42,961 nucleotides of DNA from Heyndrickxia acidiproducens DSM 23148. Its GTDB lineage: Bacteria > Bacillota > Bacilli > Bacillales > Bacillaceae_C. Within the stretch, counting starts at the first letter, position 1. Each line of letters begins with the position of its first letter. Below, piece after piece: positions 1 to 8,838 of the stretch. The stretch lies in contig NZ_KB894005.1 of NCBI RefSeq assembly GCF_000374345.1, forward strand, positions 1-42,961, given 5' to 3'. The notes beneath the pieces were generated by a model. The model did not search any database and was not told the origin of the DNA. It saw nothing but the letters and a program-made list of their open reading frames with translations. The position numbers and the translations under genes are program-made.

Positions 1-59
1 TTTGAGCGGATATTTGCGAGTGATTTTTCAACCGTGTCAAATTGAATTTTGACTTCCAT
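1..59 (-). CDS. YwqI-like small protein, N-terminal fragment
   Basis: The minus strand starts an open frame with ATG at 59, preceded by a GAGGTG ribosome site. It reads MEVKIQFDTVEKSLANIRS before leaving the window. This short start resembles the YwqI/DUF5344 proteins encoded next to YwqH and an LXG toxin in Bacillus; that identity comes from family knowledge and only about 19 residues are visible. It lies two bases downstream of the YwqH-like stop, so the two genes are an operon. In this family the product is a small helical partner of an LXG toxin secreted by the type VII system. The toxin gene would lie outside the window to the left. Confidence 0.5.
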   Translation of the reverse strand, partial: MEVKIQFDTVEKSLANIRS

Positions 60-61
60 CG

Positions 62-412
62 TCACACCTCTTTTTTGCGCATTTTTACGATTTCTGTTTG
101 AATGGCTTTCTCAATCTGGGTGTTTTCTGAGGCAAGCTGACTAATTTTCCCTTCCAACAGTTTAAGGGCCGTATTGATTTGCTTTTCAGTAGCTTTATAG
201 CTTTCAAGGAGTTCGTTTTTTCTTACTGTCTGGAACTGCTTCGCCAACTGCCCTTGCCAGGTTGAGGCGGAAAGGGCGGGCTGGAGGCAGAGGTGTTCTT
301 TCTCTGCCAGTGCGTGCTTTGATTCCACAAGTTCCTTTTTGCTTTTTTTCAGGCGTTCCAGTTCTTCCTGATTCCGTGAAAGCTGCAGATTCATAAGCGA
401 AATGGCACTCAT
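62..412 (-). CDS. YwqH-like (DUF5082-type) coiled-coil protein
   Basis: A 116-residue, strongly helical protein with a long heptad-rich N-terminal half (LSRNQEELERLKKSKKELVE) and a central W-x-G pair (STWQG). Such a helix-WxG-helix layout is typical of small proteins in ESX/type VII loci. Size and composition fit YwqH (DUF5082), encoded in B. subtilis beside YwqI and the LXG toxin YwqJ. I chose the ATG at 412 because AGGGGTG sits just upstream; a longer frame to 478 lacks support. It is the first gene of a minus-strand operon with the next small gene. The role is inferred as a chaperone or targeting partner for an LXG toxin; no toxin is seen in the window. Confidence 0.65.
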   Translation of the reverse strand: MSAISLMNLQLSRNQEELERLKKSKKELVESKHALAEKEHLCLQPALSASTWQGQLAKQFQTVRKNELLESYKATEKQINTALKLLEGKISQLASENTQIEKAIQTEIVKMRKKEV

Positions 413-968
413 ATTCACACCCCTATTTCCGTAAAACTGATTTGGTTTTATTATCCAGCGTAGCGGGAACGTTGTCAATTTGGTGAACGGGGATAGATGG
501 GTAGATGGAATTAGAAGAAAAGAGGGGATTGGCGTGGTTTGTGATTATATTAAATATAATTTGTCTTCTTGAACAAGTGTGTTCCAAATAATGGATAGAA
601 AATAGCACAAAGGTTTTAGATTGTGTGATTGCACTTTTAAAATTTTCGTTCAATGGGAGGATTTGAGAAACGGATTTATTTGAGAAGTGTGGACGAGTGA
701 ACTTCGACATTGATTTTCAGGTTCTCAGCCTTTTCAGCCAGTTTACTGGTACCTACAGCTTTTGTGGCTTTACTGATTTTGCTGTTTTCTCAAGGCAGGG
801 AAGATGCTGTCCTGGATAAAAGCCTACATAGCCTTCATAAAAGATGTAAAATGTCATATTTTATTCTCAACTGATATTCAAAATGTCAAACGAACTTCTT
901 GGTGGTAAGGCTCACGAGGTCTATATTTCATATAGAATATTTTATGCGCCTGTACTTGGATATAAATA

Positions 969-1010
969 AAGGCGCTTGTTGTCTAAAATGCAATCAAGCG
1001 CTTTGTTCTT
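969..1010 (+). terminator. Candidate intrinsic terminator
   Basis: GCGCTTGTTG and its complement CAA(T)CAAGCGC form a ten-pair stem with one bulged base around a nine-base loop, followed by CTTTGTTCTT. The T-tract is interrupted, so termination is only plausible. On the minus strand the stem is followed by CTTTATTTAT. Confidence 0.4.
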
Positions 1011-1045
1011 AGTCAAATCTTCACTAGATATCAGATTTTATTGAA

Positions 1046-1196
1046 TTACTCCTCAAATATTTCTAAGATTTTCTCTCTCCATATTAACAACATCTCTAAA
1101 AATTGCTTAGTTTCTAGTGTATTTTCAGAAGGCTTTTCAAAAAAGAACATTATACGTATCTAATTCTGGATAGTTAACTGATATTCCGTTCTTTTA
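1046..1196 (-). pseudogene. Frameshifted remnant, possibly an immunity-protein tail
   Basis: The minus strand reads NGISVNYPELDTYNVLF in one frame. After a run of six T it continues in another frame as FEKPSENTLETKQFLEMLL and on to IFEE and a stop at 1046. The two pieces join smoothly if one base is removed from the T run. I recognise no family. Acidic composition and position next to an LXG-type locus suggest an immunity protein, which is inference only. There is no start codon with a ribosome site for the joined frame, so it appears dead. Confidence 0.3.
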
Positions 1197-1352
1197 TATA
1201 TTGAAACGGTTGCTGCCTCCATGCCGATTTAAATCTCGAAAATTGAGCTTTTTGGGCAATCTCAACTATCTTATAAAGAAGAATAAGTGATCCAGCTATT
1301 TTGGAAATAGATCAATCAAGCGTGCACCTCAATGGGTTTAGCTGCCCTTTTT

Positions 1353-2120
1353 TTATACAACGATATTCACATACTGGCTGTATTCTTTTAAAATAGAGGG
1401 ATCAATATCGTTATCCGTGATGATCATGGAGACATCGCTTAATTTGGCAAAGCTTGAACTTGAATATTTATTCATCTTTGTACTGTCCATCAGTGCAATT
1501 TTTTTAAAAGATGAGTTGAGCATACGCCTTTTTAACTCACTTTCATATAAATTAAAATCGGAAAATCCATGTTCAATCGATACGCCATAAGCCGAGAAAA
1601 AAACTTTGTCGACATTCATTTTATCAAGAATCTCTTGTCCCAGCAGCCCTTGAACAGCGTTTGATTTTCCGCTGAGGATCCCGCCGATAATGATGACAGT
1701 TAAGTTAAGATTTTCTTTTAAGAGGGATGCAATGTTGATCCCGTTTGTCAGTACGGTGATATTTTCTTTTGTATTTCTTAAAAGCTTTGCCAGTCCATAA
1801 GAGGTAGAACTCGAGTCCAAAATAATGCAGTCTTTTGGGTGGATCATGCCGATCGCCTTTGATGCGATATTTTGCTTTTTTTCTATATTGATTTTGGTTC
1901 TTGTCTCAAAGCTTTGTTCGGTATAATCCTGATTTGAGTGAACGTCTAATACGGCTCCGCCATGGGTGCGGATTAACAGTTTTTCTTTTTCCAAGTGATC
2001 CAGGTCAGATCGGATGGTTGGCAGGGATACGTTAAGGACATTTGACATTTCCCTGACTGAAACGGATTTTTTTTCTTTTAATATATCTAAAATCACTTTC
2101 CTCCGTTCTTCTACAAACAT
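1353..2120 (-). CDS. DeoR-family sugar operon repressor
   Basis: A 255-residue regulator. The N-terminal winged helix-turn-helix has the DeoR signature (RRKVILDILKEKKSVSVREM, then LNVSLPTIRSDLDHLE and IRTHGGAVL). The C-terminal sugar-phosphate sensor domain includes KDCIILDSSSTSYGLAKLL and VFFSAYGVS. The ATG at 2120 has AGGGA upstream; a slightly longer start at 2138 is less likely. It diverges from the aldolase/PTS/pentose operon, so it most likely represses that operon and perhaps itself, relieved by a phosphorylated sugar intermediate. A perfect palindrome of A/T and TTTC/GAAA composition lies just upstream and is the best operator candidate. The effector cannot be read from sequence. Confidence 0.85.
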   Translation of the reverse strand: MFVEERRKVILDILKEKKSVSVREMSNVLNVSLPTIRSDLDHLEKEKLLIRTHGGAVLDVHSNQDYTEQSFETRTKINIEKKQNIASKAIGMIHPKDCIILDSSSTSYGLAKLLRNTKENITVLTNGINIASLLKENLNLTVIIIGGILSGKSNAVQGLLGQEILDKMNVDKVFFSAYGVSIEHGFSDFNLYESELKRRMLNSSFKKIALMDSTKMNKYSSSSFAKLSDVSMIITDNDIDPSILKEYSQYVNIVV

Positions 2121-2146
2121 AACTATCCCTTCCCTCACTAAAAAGG

Positions 2147-2168
2147 TTTTCTTTATATATAAAGAAAA
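2147..2168. promoter_or_regulatory. Perfect 22-bp palindrome, candidate DeoR operator
   Basis: The half-site TTTTCTTTATA is followed directly by its exact reverse complement, centred 37 bases upstream of the regulator's start. DeoR-family sugar repressors commonly bind A/T-rich sites carrying TTTC/GAAA repeats, and several further AAAGAAA motifs lie across 2225-2275 and 2573-2588. Assignment as an autoregulatory or shared operator is inference. Confidence 0.55.
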
Positions 2169-2444
2169 AACGTTCTTTTCATTTTATTATAAGAGATAAA
2201 AAGGAAAATGGCAATATTTAAAGCAACAAAAAGAAAGAAATAAAAAATAAAATAAATAAAAAAGAAAATCAATCGTAAACCTTCTTGAGCTGTTATACAA
2301 AATTTATGAGGCACGCTCTGTTTTATGAAGCGTAAGATAAGTACTTATAAACCAAGAGGGATAGTAAACATGATAATTGTAAATAACATATAAAGTATGC
2401 AAAAAGTGTTAAAAGAAGAACTAAAATAAAAATTAAAAAAAGAG

Positions 2445-2486
2445 TTTACAAAAGAATATAAACGTAATAAAATGAAAACGTAAAGA
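2445..2486 (+). promoter_or_regulatory. Sigma-A promoter with cre-like site for the sugar operon
   Basis: TTTACA at 2445-2450 and TAAAAT at 2468-2473 are 17 bases apart, a near-consensus vegetative promoter pointing at the aldolase gene. Directly over its 3' side, 2473-2486 reads TGAAAACGTAAAGA, which fits the CcpA cre consensus except for the final conserved C. This suggests carbon catabolite repression of the operon. Confidence 0.55.
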
Positions 2487-2523
2487 AAATATGGGAAATG
2501 AAAAGAAAGATTATTAGGGTTTG

Positions 2524-2534
2524 GTAACGGTTAC
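2524..2534. promoter_or_regulatory. Inverted repeat GTAAC-G-GTTAC in the operon leader
   Basis: An 11-base palindrome lies between the predicted promoter and the aldolase start. The wider TGGTAACGGTTACA also resembles a degenerate cre site (two mismatches at conserved positions). It could serve CcpA or the divergent DeoR protein. Confidence 0.35.
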
Positions 2535-2599
2535 ATTCGTTATTTTGCCTGCTTTCCATTTTTCTTATTTTCAAAAAGAAAAAGAAAGGATGATTGATT

Positions 2600-3502
2600 T
2601 TGTTAATTACCGGTAAAGAAATGTTAGATGTAGCCAAGGCAAACAAATTTGCGGTACCTGCTTTTAACGCCGGCAGCGGTCAGTTGCTGACAGCCATTAT
2701 GGAAAGTGCGGAAGAAAAACAAGCGCCTTTTATCATGGCAATCCATCCGTCAGAGTTGAAATTTTTGCGGGATAGTTTTGTTGCGCAAGTGATTTATGAA
2801 TGCAATCATTCCAGGATTCCAATTGCCATCCATCTGGATCACGGGGCCTCAATTGAACAGGTCATTCATGCTATACAACTGGGCTTTACTTCGGTTATGA
2901 TTGACAGTTCACATCTTCCTTTCGAAGAAAATATCAAGGTCACACAAGAAGTGGTTAAAATTGCCCATTCGGTTGGCGTTTCTGTTGAAGCAGAACTTGG
3001 AACGATCGGGGATACCGGCAACACAGTGGAAGGCGGGGTAACAGAAGTGATTTACACCGATCCGGACAGAGCAGCAGAATTTGTCAGCCGTACGAATATA
3101 GACTCTTTGGCGGTCGCGATCGGTACAGCACATGGAATTTACCCGAAAAATGTGAAACCAAAGCTACGCCTGGATATTCTTGAAAAAATAACTAAGGCTG
3201 TGGATATTCCACTTGTTTTGCACGGCGGCTCAAGCAATCCGGATGAAGAAATTGCCAAGGCAGTGCAACTGGGCATTTCAAAAATTAATATTTCAAGCGA
3301 TATCAAGATCTCCTTTACCGAAAAATTAAGGGAAATCTTAAATAACAGTAATTTTGAAATCCGTGAACCAAACGCTATTTTCCCGGAATGCATTAACGTA
3401 TGCCGGAAAACAGCAGACCAGAAAATTGATCTTTTTAATGCGGCTGATAAAGTAAAATGTTTTTCACTTTTCGATAAAGTTGTTGCGGGGGCAGGCTTAT
3501 GA
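2600..3502 (+). CDS. Class II ketose-(bis)phosphate aldolase
   Basis: About 300 residues with the class II aldolase fold: the start LITGKEMLDVAKANKFAVPAFN, the zinc/substrate segment IAIHLDHGAS, the DSSHLPFEEN loop, EAELGTIGD, GTAHGIY and the phosphate-binding LVLHGGSS and INISSD. Family enzymes use a divalent metal to cleave ketose phosphates into DHAP and an aldehyde (fructose-, tagatose- or ketose-1-phosphate). I prefer the TTG at 2600 because AAAGGA is about nine bases upstream; TTG 2594 would be too close. It overlaps the PTS IIA start by four bases (ATGA), so the two are translationally coupled. A fructose-type PTS normally delivers a ketose-1-phosphate, so that is the likely substrate; the exact sugar is not determinable. 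Confidence 0.85.
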   Translation: MLITGKEMLDVAKANKFAVPAFNAGSGQLLTAIMESAEEKQAPFIMAIHPSELKFLRDSFVAQVIYECNHSRIPIAIHLDHGASIEQVIHAIQLGFTSVMIDSSHLPFEENIKVTQEVVKIAHSVGVSVEAELGTIGDTGNTVEGGVTEVIYTDPDRAAEFVSRTNIDSLAVAIGTAHGIYPKNVKPKLRLDILEKITKAVDIPLVLHGGSSNPDEEIAKAVQLGISKINISSDIKISFTEKLREILNNSNFEIREPNAIFPECINVCRKTADQKIDLFNAADKVKCFSLFDKVVAGAGL

Positions 3503-3948
3503 GTTTAAAAGAATTATTGGATGACAGAATCATCGCGGTCAATTTAACGGCAAAGAATAAAGACGAGGCGATTACGATTCTTTCACAAAAATTAAAAGAA
3601 GCTGATTACATTAATGATGTGGAGTCTTTCAAAAAAGATATTTATTTAAGAGAATCGCAAGGCTTAACGGGGATTGGCAATTATATTGCTATTCCCCACG
3701 GGCAAAGTGAAAGCGCTTCAAAAATTGGAGTTGCTATCGGTAAATTTCAAAACGAGATTGAGTGGGAAACGCTGGACGGAAAGGGCGTCAAAGTCGTGTG
3801 CCTGTTTGCGGTCAGTAAAGATCATGAATACGCACAGAACCAACTGAAGTTATTGGCAGAGATTGCCGGTAAGCTTGGAAATGATGAAGCTATCGATGGG
3901 CTGTTAAAAGCGGAGAGTGTCGATGAGATAAAAAATGTATTTTCATGA
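3499..3948 (+). CDS. PTS fructose-type EIIA component
   Basis: A 149-residue PTS_EIIA type-2 protein. The phospho-accepting histidine is His67 in IAIPHGQS, preceded by the typical REsQGLTGIGN segment. It takes phosphate from HPr and passes it to the separate EIIB two genes' length downstream. The start codon overlaps the aldolase stop. A single-domain EIIA with separate EIIB and EIIC genes is the layout of many fructose-family systems of unknown sugar (FrvA/Fry-like), unlike the fused FruA of central fructose uptake. Confidence 0.9.
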   Translation: MSLKELLDDRIIAVNLTAKNKDEAITILSQKLKEADYINDVESFKKDIYLRESQGLTGIGNYIAIPHGQSESASKIGVAIGKFQNEIEWETLDGKGVKVVCLFAVSKDHEYAQNQLKLLAEIAGKLGNDEAIDGLLKAESVDEIKNVFS

Positions 3949-3991
3949 CTGGTTAGCAACACAGATTTTTATATAGAGGGAGGATGAAAAA

Positions 3992-4312
3992 ATGAACATT
4001 GTTGGAATTGCAGCATGCACAGCAGGTATCGCACACACTTATATTGCAAAGGAAAAATTAGTGAAAGCGGCCGAAAAAGCAGGACACAATATTCATGTTG
4101 AAACCCAGGGAACTATCGGCCTCCAAGATGAAATTCCCGCGGAACTCATAAAAAAAGCAGATGTTGTCATCATTGCTGCGGATGTAAAAGTCTCCGGCAG
4201 GGAAAGATTCGCCGGAAAGAAAGTGATTGAAGTTCCGACAGATTTAGTGATTAAGTCTCCTAATAAATTTATTGAAAAAGTAGAAACCCTTGTATCTCAA
4301 GCCAGTAAATAA
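3992..4312 (+). CDS. PTS fructose-type EIIB component
   Basis: A 106-residue fructose-class EIIB. The catalytic Cys9 is in GIAACTAGIAHTYIA, the hallmark 'CxxGxAHT' loop, followed by VETQG and VIIAADVKVSGRERF. It carries phosphate from EIIA to the sugar during transport by EIIC. AGAGGGAGGA upstream is a strong ribosome site. A 107-base gap separates it from EIIC; within it the phrase from ATG 4325 could encode a 22-residue peptide, but no ribosome site supports it. Confidence 0.9.
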   Translation: MNIVGIAACTAGIAHTYIAKEKLVKAAEKAGHNIHVETQGTIGLQDEIPAELIKKADVVIIAADVKVSGRERFAGKKVIEVPTDLVIKSPNKFIEKVETLVSQASK

Positions 4313-4419
4313 TTCGGATATTATATGAGTGGAGCAGTTAAAAACGAAAAAAGCGCATCATATTTCAGTCAACTTGGACGTACGAAGAAATGAAAAAATA
4401 CTCGGAAGGGTAGATTAAT

Positions 4420-5508
4420 ATGGATTGGAAAAATTTGCAAATCAAGAAGCACCTTATGACTGCTATTTCGTATTTGATTCCGATTGTTGTAGGTGCCGGG
4501 TTTATGCTGGCGATCGGTAACATTGGTGGGGGCGAAACAATTTCAGATATCTCGAAAGAATATAATTTTTTTGATGCGCTATCTACGATGGGTGGAACGG
4601 TGCTCGGGCTTTTGCCTATGGTTATTGCAACAGGGATTGCCTTCTCGATCGCTGACAAGCCCGGAATTGCTCCTGGGATGGTAATGGGGCTTGCCGCTAT
4701 TAGTGTTAAAGCGGGATTCTTTGGAGGTTTAATCGGAGGATTTATTGCAGGATGGATTACAAAATTTATCAGGGATAAAATGAAAGTTCCTGGGTGGGCC
4801 GAGGGAATAAAACCAATGCTTCTTATTCCGCTTATATCGGCAGTTATTTCTGGATCCATCATGTATTTCATTGTCGGCAAACCGGTCGGAATTGCAACGG
4901 GGTATCTTGAAAATTATCTGTCCGGCTTGAATACTTCTGACAAACTGATTTATGGGGCAATCATTGGCATTCTGTCTTCCATCGATTACGGCGGCGCGAT
5001 CAACAAAGTTGTATTTGCATTCGTGTTAAGTTTGCAAACGGGAGGTATTTATGAACCAATTACTGTGCTCATGTTAGCATCCATGGTTACCCCGTTTGGG
5101 ATGGCGATGGCGTATTTCTTTCAAAAACCATTCAAGAAAAACATTTATACAAGAAACGAAGTAGAAACGTTAAAAACGGCATTTCCAATGGGCGTTGTGA
5201 TGATTACAGAGGGTTGTTTCCCGATCATTCTGAATGACGTCATCAGATGTGTCATTGCCACCGGGGTCGGTGGAGCCATTGGTGGTGCTTTATCGATGTT
5301 CTGGGGAGCTGATTCGAAGGTGCCGCACGGAGGTTTGCTTGCAATGGTCACGATGACGAAGCCGCTGCAATTTTTCATTGCACTATTGATTGGTTCTTTG
5401 GCCACGGCGATTGTACTATTCATTTTGAAGAAACCGGTGGCACTCGATGAAAATATTTCTGACGATCATGATATCGATATCGATATGAGTTCTATAAAAA
5501 TCTCTTAA
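4420..5508 (+). CDS. PTS fructose-type EIIC permease
   Basis: A 362-residue membrane protein with about nine to ten hydrophobic segments and fructose-EIIC hallmarks: HLMTAISYLIPIVVGAGFML near the N-terminus, GLLPMVIATGIAFSIADKPG, IAPGMVMG, KAGFFGGLIGGFIAGW and GAINKVVFAF. It forms the sugar channel and, with the EIIB, phosphorylates a ketose or polyol on entry. The ATG at 4420 has GGAAGGG upstream. The acidic C-terminal tail (SDDHDIDIDM) is unremarkable. The substrate is unknown; context points to a pentulose, tetrulose or related sugar. Confidence 0.9.
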   Translation: MDWKNLQIKKHLMTAISYLIPIVVGAGFMLAIGNIGGGETISDISKEYNFFDALSTMGGTVLGLLPMVIATGIAFSIADKPGIAPGMVMGLAAISVKAGFFGGLIGGFIAGWITKFIRDKMKVPGWAEGIKPMLLIPLISAVISGSIMYFIVGKPVGIATGYLENYLSGLNTSDKLIYGAIIGILSSIDYGGAINKVVFAFVLSLQTGGIYEPITVLMLASMVTPFGMAMAYFFQKPFKKNIYTRNEVETLKTAFPMGVVMITEGCFPIILNDVIRCVIATGVGGAIGGALSMFWGADSKVPHGGLLAMVTMTKPLQFFIALLIGSLATAIVLFILKKPVALDENISDDHDIDIDMSSIKIS

Positions 5509-5513
5509 CTTGA

Positions 5514-6119
<606 letters not shown>

Positions 6120-6197
6120 AACGGTCAAAGTGTTATAACAGAATCCGGTTTGGATGAATGACCTTCAGCCCTTGAGGTGAATGTACTACACTTTGAA

Positions 6198-6262
6198 AAA
6201 ATCGCGGGGCGGACTTGAAAACTGGAGGGTGTTTTTAAAAGTCCGTCCTGCGATTTTCTTAT
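6198..6262 (+). terminator. Long intra-operon hairpin before rpiB
   Basis: Arms 6198-6216 and 6239-6257 form a 19-pair stem (17 Watson-Crick pairs and two G-T pairs) around a 22-base loop. The 3' arm ends in TTTT and is followed by CTT, so it looks like a partial terminator or an mRNA-processing and stability structure. It separates the aldolase/PTS/lyxose-isomerase half of the operon from the RpiB/transketolase/kinase half and could set their relative expression. Confidence 0.6.
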
Positions 6263-6284
6263 AATAGCGAAAGGAGAACCGAAA

Positions 6285-6749
6285 ATGAAGATTGGAGTTG
6301 GCGCTGATCCAAATGGCCTTACCTATCAAAATGAAATAATTGATTATTTGTACAACTCCGGGCATGATCCCATAAAGTATATGTGCGATACAGTTTGCGG
6401 TGAGGATTATCCGGATGTTGCAAAAAAAGTGGGGGAATCTGTTTTAAACGGAACGATCGACAGAGGCATTTTAATATGCGGAACAGGTATCGGAATGGCG
6501 ATCTCAGCAAACAAGGTTCCCGGAATCCGCGCAGCATGTTGCCATGATATTTATTCGGCAGAACGCGCACAATTAAGCAACAATGCGCAAATCATAACAA
6601 TCGGTCAGCAGGTGATTGGCATTAAACCGGCACTACGCATCGTGGAAGAATTTTTAAGCCATACATTCAAGGATGGACGGTCAACGATGAAAATCGAAAA
6701 AATTTCAAAAATGGAAAAGGCGTATTTGGAAAAAAGGGCTCGATCCTGA
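6285..6749 (+). CDS. rpiB: RpiB/LacAB-family sugar-phosphate isomerase, atypical
   Basis: A 154-residue RpiB/LacAB isomerase with the active-site CGTGIGM (Cys65, Thr67) and the downstream CHDIYSAERAQLSNNAQ and TIGQQVIG motifs. The usual N-terminal 'SDHAG' is replaced by ADPNG (residues 7-11), so it is not a standard ribose-5-phosphate isomerase. Relatives in erythritol and threitol pathways (EryI/DerI type) convert D-erythrulose-4-P to D-erythrose-4-P. The DhaK, DhaL and TIM-like genes downstream supply exactly the other steps of that route, so I favour tetrose-phosphate isomerisation; ribose- or allose-phosphate remain possible. The ATG at 6285 has AAAGGAG. It follows a long hairpin and opens the second half of the operon. 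Confidence 0.85.
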   Translation: MKIGVGADPNGLTYQNEIIDYLYNSGHDPIKYMCDTVCGEDYPDVAKKVGESVLNGTIDRGILICGTGIGMAISANKVPGIRAACCHDIYSAERAQLSNNAQIITIGQQVIGIKPALRIVEEFLSHTFKDGRSTMKIEKISKMEKAYLEKRARS

Positions 6750-6837
6750 ATTATTTTGAGATCGACAATCGTGTTGAGATGAAAGTAGATAAGTATTGGC
6801 GGACGGTGTTACAACAAACAGGGAGAAGGAATGGAAA

Positions 6838-8838
6838 ATGGGAAAAACCGATCAACTGCTTGTTCAAGCCTTGCGTGTATTATCCATTGATATGATTGAA
6901 AAAGCCAACTCCGGTCATCCGGGATTGCCGATGGGGGCCGCCCCGATGGCTTCAGTTTTATTTAAATCACATTTAAAATTTAATCCGGCTCATCCTGAAT
7001 GGTTTAACCGTGACCGCTTTATTCTTTCGGCCGGCCATGGTTCTTCATTGCTTTACAGTCTGCTTCATGTTTTCGGCTATGATGTCAGCACCAGTGATTT
7101 GCAGCAGTTTCGCCAGCTCGGGAGCAAGACGCCAGGGCATCCGGAATACGGGGTAACGCCGGGAGTTGATGTCTCGACCGGTCCGCTAGGGCAAGGGATT
7201 GCGATGGCTGTCGGTATGGCCATGGCTGAAGCCCATCTGGCGGCCATGTTTAATCGGCCCAGCTATCCGATTGTCGACCATTACACGTATGCTTTATGCG
7301 GAGATGGCTGCCTAATGGAAGGAATTTCATACGAAGCCGCTTCGCTTGCCGGCCATCTGGGCCTCGGAAAATTGATTCTTCTCTATGATTCTAATCATAT
7401 CTCATTGGATGGAAGCACATCCGAAACATTTACTGAAAACGTACAGGATAGATTCCGGTCCTTAGGCTGGGAAACCATCCATGTTGAAGATGGCAATGAC
7501 CTGGAAGCGATCGACTGCGCCATTAGACTTGCCAAGAAACATCTTGATAAACCGACATTAATAGAAATCAATACCATTATCGGTTACGGAAGCCCAAACA
7601 GAGCAGGAACATCAGGCGTACATGGAACGCCACTGGGCCGGGATGAAGCGAGACTCGCAAAAGCCATTTATAACTGGGGGCTGGAACCCTTCGAATTGCC
7701 AGACAGCATTCAGAAATTAAAAGACATTTACCGGGAAAAAGGATCTAAAACCGAATCGGCCTGGCTTCAATTAATCTATGAATATGGTAAGGAATACCCT
7801 GAACTGTACAAAAACTTTGATGAAACGATGCAAGGAAAAATGCCGGACGGCTGGGACGAAGAATTATCGGAGTTTTCAAGTTTGGATGGGCCGCTTTCAA
7901 CCAGGGATGTTTCCGGGAAAGTACTGAATGCATTAAACGACCGGATCCCTACACTATTCGGCGGGTCAGCAGATCTTTCATCTTCCAATAACACCATACT
8001 TAATCAAGCAGGAAACTTTTCCAAAAAAAATTATGCAGGTAAAAATATTTGGTTCGGCGTACGCGAGTTCAGTATGGGGGCGATATTAAATGGGATCATG
8101 CTCCATGGGGGTTTGCATGCATTTGGTGGTACCTTCTTTGTATTTTCCGATTATCTTAGATCAGCAATCCGCTCGGCAGCACTGATGAAGTTGCCAGTGA
8201 TTTATATCATGACACATGATTCGATTGCTGTTGGAGAAGACGGACCGACCCATCAGCCGGTAGAACAACTGGCATCTTACAGGGCGATGCCGGGGATAAA
8301 AGTGATCCGCCCCGCTGATGCCAATGAAACAGTGATGGCTTACCGATATGCAGTGCAAAACCGGGAGGTGCCCGTTATGCTGGTCCTCAGCAGGCAGGCA
8401 TTACCGATCATTCCAGTTAAGGAAAAGGAAGCCTTAAATCGCGGTGCTTATATTTTGGCTGATACAGATAAAAAAGACGTACTGCTGGTTGCAACCGGGT
8501 CGGAAGTTTCGCTCGCATTAAAAGTTAAAAAAGTACTTGAAACAAGAGGCATCGGAGTACGGGTTGTCAGTATGCCATGTATGGAGTTATTTGAATCGCA
8601 GACGGAAAGCTATCAGAATCAAGTAATCTCCAATGAATTTAAAACAAAGGTTGCCATCGAAATGGGTGCTGCTTTCGGCTGGAAGAAATATGCGGACCAC
8701 GTGATTGCTGTCAATAAATTCGGGGCATCCGGAAATGCTCAAGATGTTATGGACACATATGGATTCAGCACTGATAAGGTGATTGCATCGATTGAACAAC
8801 TGGCCTGGAGGGGGATGGCGTATGAAAAAAGTTATTAA
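6838..8838 (+). CDS. tkt: Transketolase
   Basis: A full-length 666-residue transketolase with the N-terminal [14 protein letters not shown] (His27), the thiamine-diphosphate motif [20 protein letters not shown] ending in LILLYDSN, the pyrimidine domain with [20 protein letters not shown], and a C-terminal domain. It transfers a two-carbon ketol unit between sugar phosphates. The ATG at 6838 has GGGAGAAGGA upstream. The 3' end overlaps dhaK by 17 bases, indicating coupling. An operon-dedicated transketolase fits use of xylulose-5-P (from xylulokinase) as donor with erythrose-4-P (from the tetrulose module) as acceptor, giving fructose-6-P and glyceraldehyde-3-P; this is inference. Confidence 0.95.
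   Translation: MGKTDQLLVQALRVLSIDMIEKANSGHPGLPMGAAPMASVLFKSHLKFNPAHPEWFNRDRFILSAGHGSSLLYSLLHVFGYDVSTSDLQQFRQLGSKTPGHPEYGVTPGVDVSTGPLGQGIAMAVGMAMAEAHLAAMFNRPSYPIVDHYTYALCGDGCLMEGISYEAASLAGHLGLGKLILLYDSNHISLDGSTSETFTENVQDRFRSLGWETIHVEDGNDLEAIDCAIRLAKKHLDKPTLIEINTIIGYGSPNRAGTSGVHGTPLGRDEARLAKAIYNWGLEPFELPDSIQKLKDIYREKGSKTESAWLQLIYEYGKEYPELYKNFDETMQGKMPDGWDEELSEFSSLDGPLSTRDVSGKVLNALNDRIPTLFGGSADLSSSNNTILNQAGNFSKKNYAGKNIWFGVREFSMGAILNGIMLHGGLHAFGGTFFVFSDYLRSAIRSAALMKLPVIYIMTHDSIAVGEDGPTHQPVEQLASYRAMPGIKVIRPADANETVMAYRYAVQNREVPVMLVLSRQALPIIPVKEKEALNRGAYILADTDKKDVLLVATGSEVSLALKVKKVLETRGIGVRVVSMPCMELFESQTESYQNQVISNEFKTKVAIEMGAAFGWKKYADHVIAVNKFGASGNAQDVMDTYGFSTDKVIASIEQLAWRGMAYEKSY

Larger units (their letters stand above)
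413..1352. other. Gene-poor decayed stretch
   Basis: About 940 bases with no convincing intact gene. Short open frames exist on both strands but lack ribosome sites and recognisable sequence. On the minus strand between about 1200 and 1046 there is a frameshifted peptide (listed separately), and a hairpin lies at 969-1005. Placement next to YwqI/YwqH-like genes suggests this was once toxin or immunity DNA, which is inference. Confidence 0.5.

Noticed and set aside
423..710. Minus-strand open frame of 95 codons
   Set aside because: No ribosome site, no recognisable sequence, and it lies in decayed DNA upstream of the YwqH-like gene.
1321..1350. Terminator GGGTTTAGCTGCCC plus T run beside the DeoR gene
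   Set aside because: Only three or four base pairs form, and the T run lies on the wrong strand for the DeoR transcript.
4325..4393. A 22-codon peptide between PTS EIIB and EIIC
   Set aside because: No ribosome site and no similarity; the gap is more simply untranslated.
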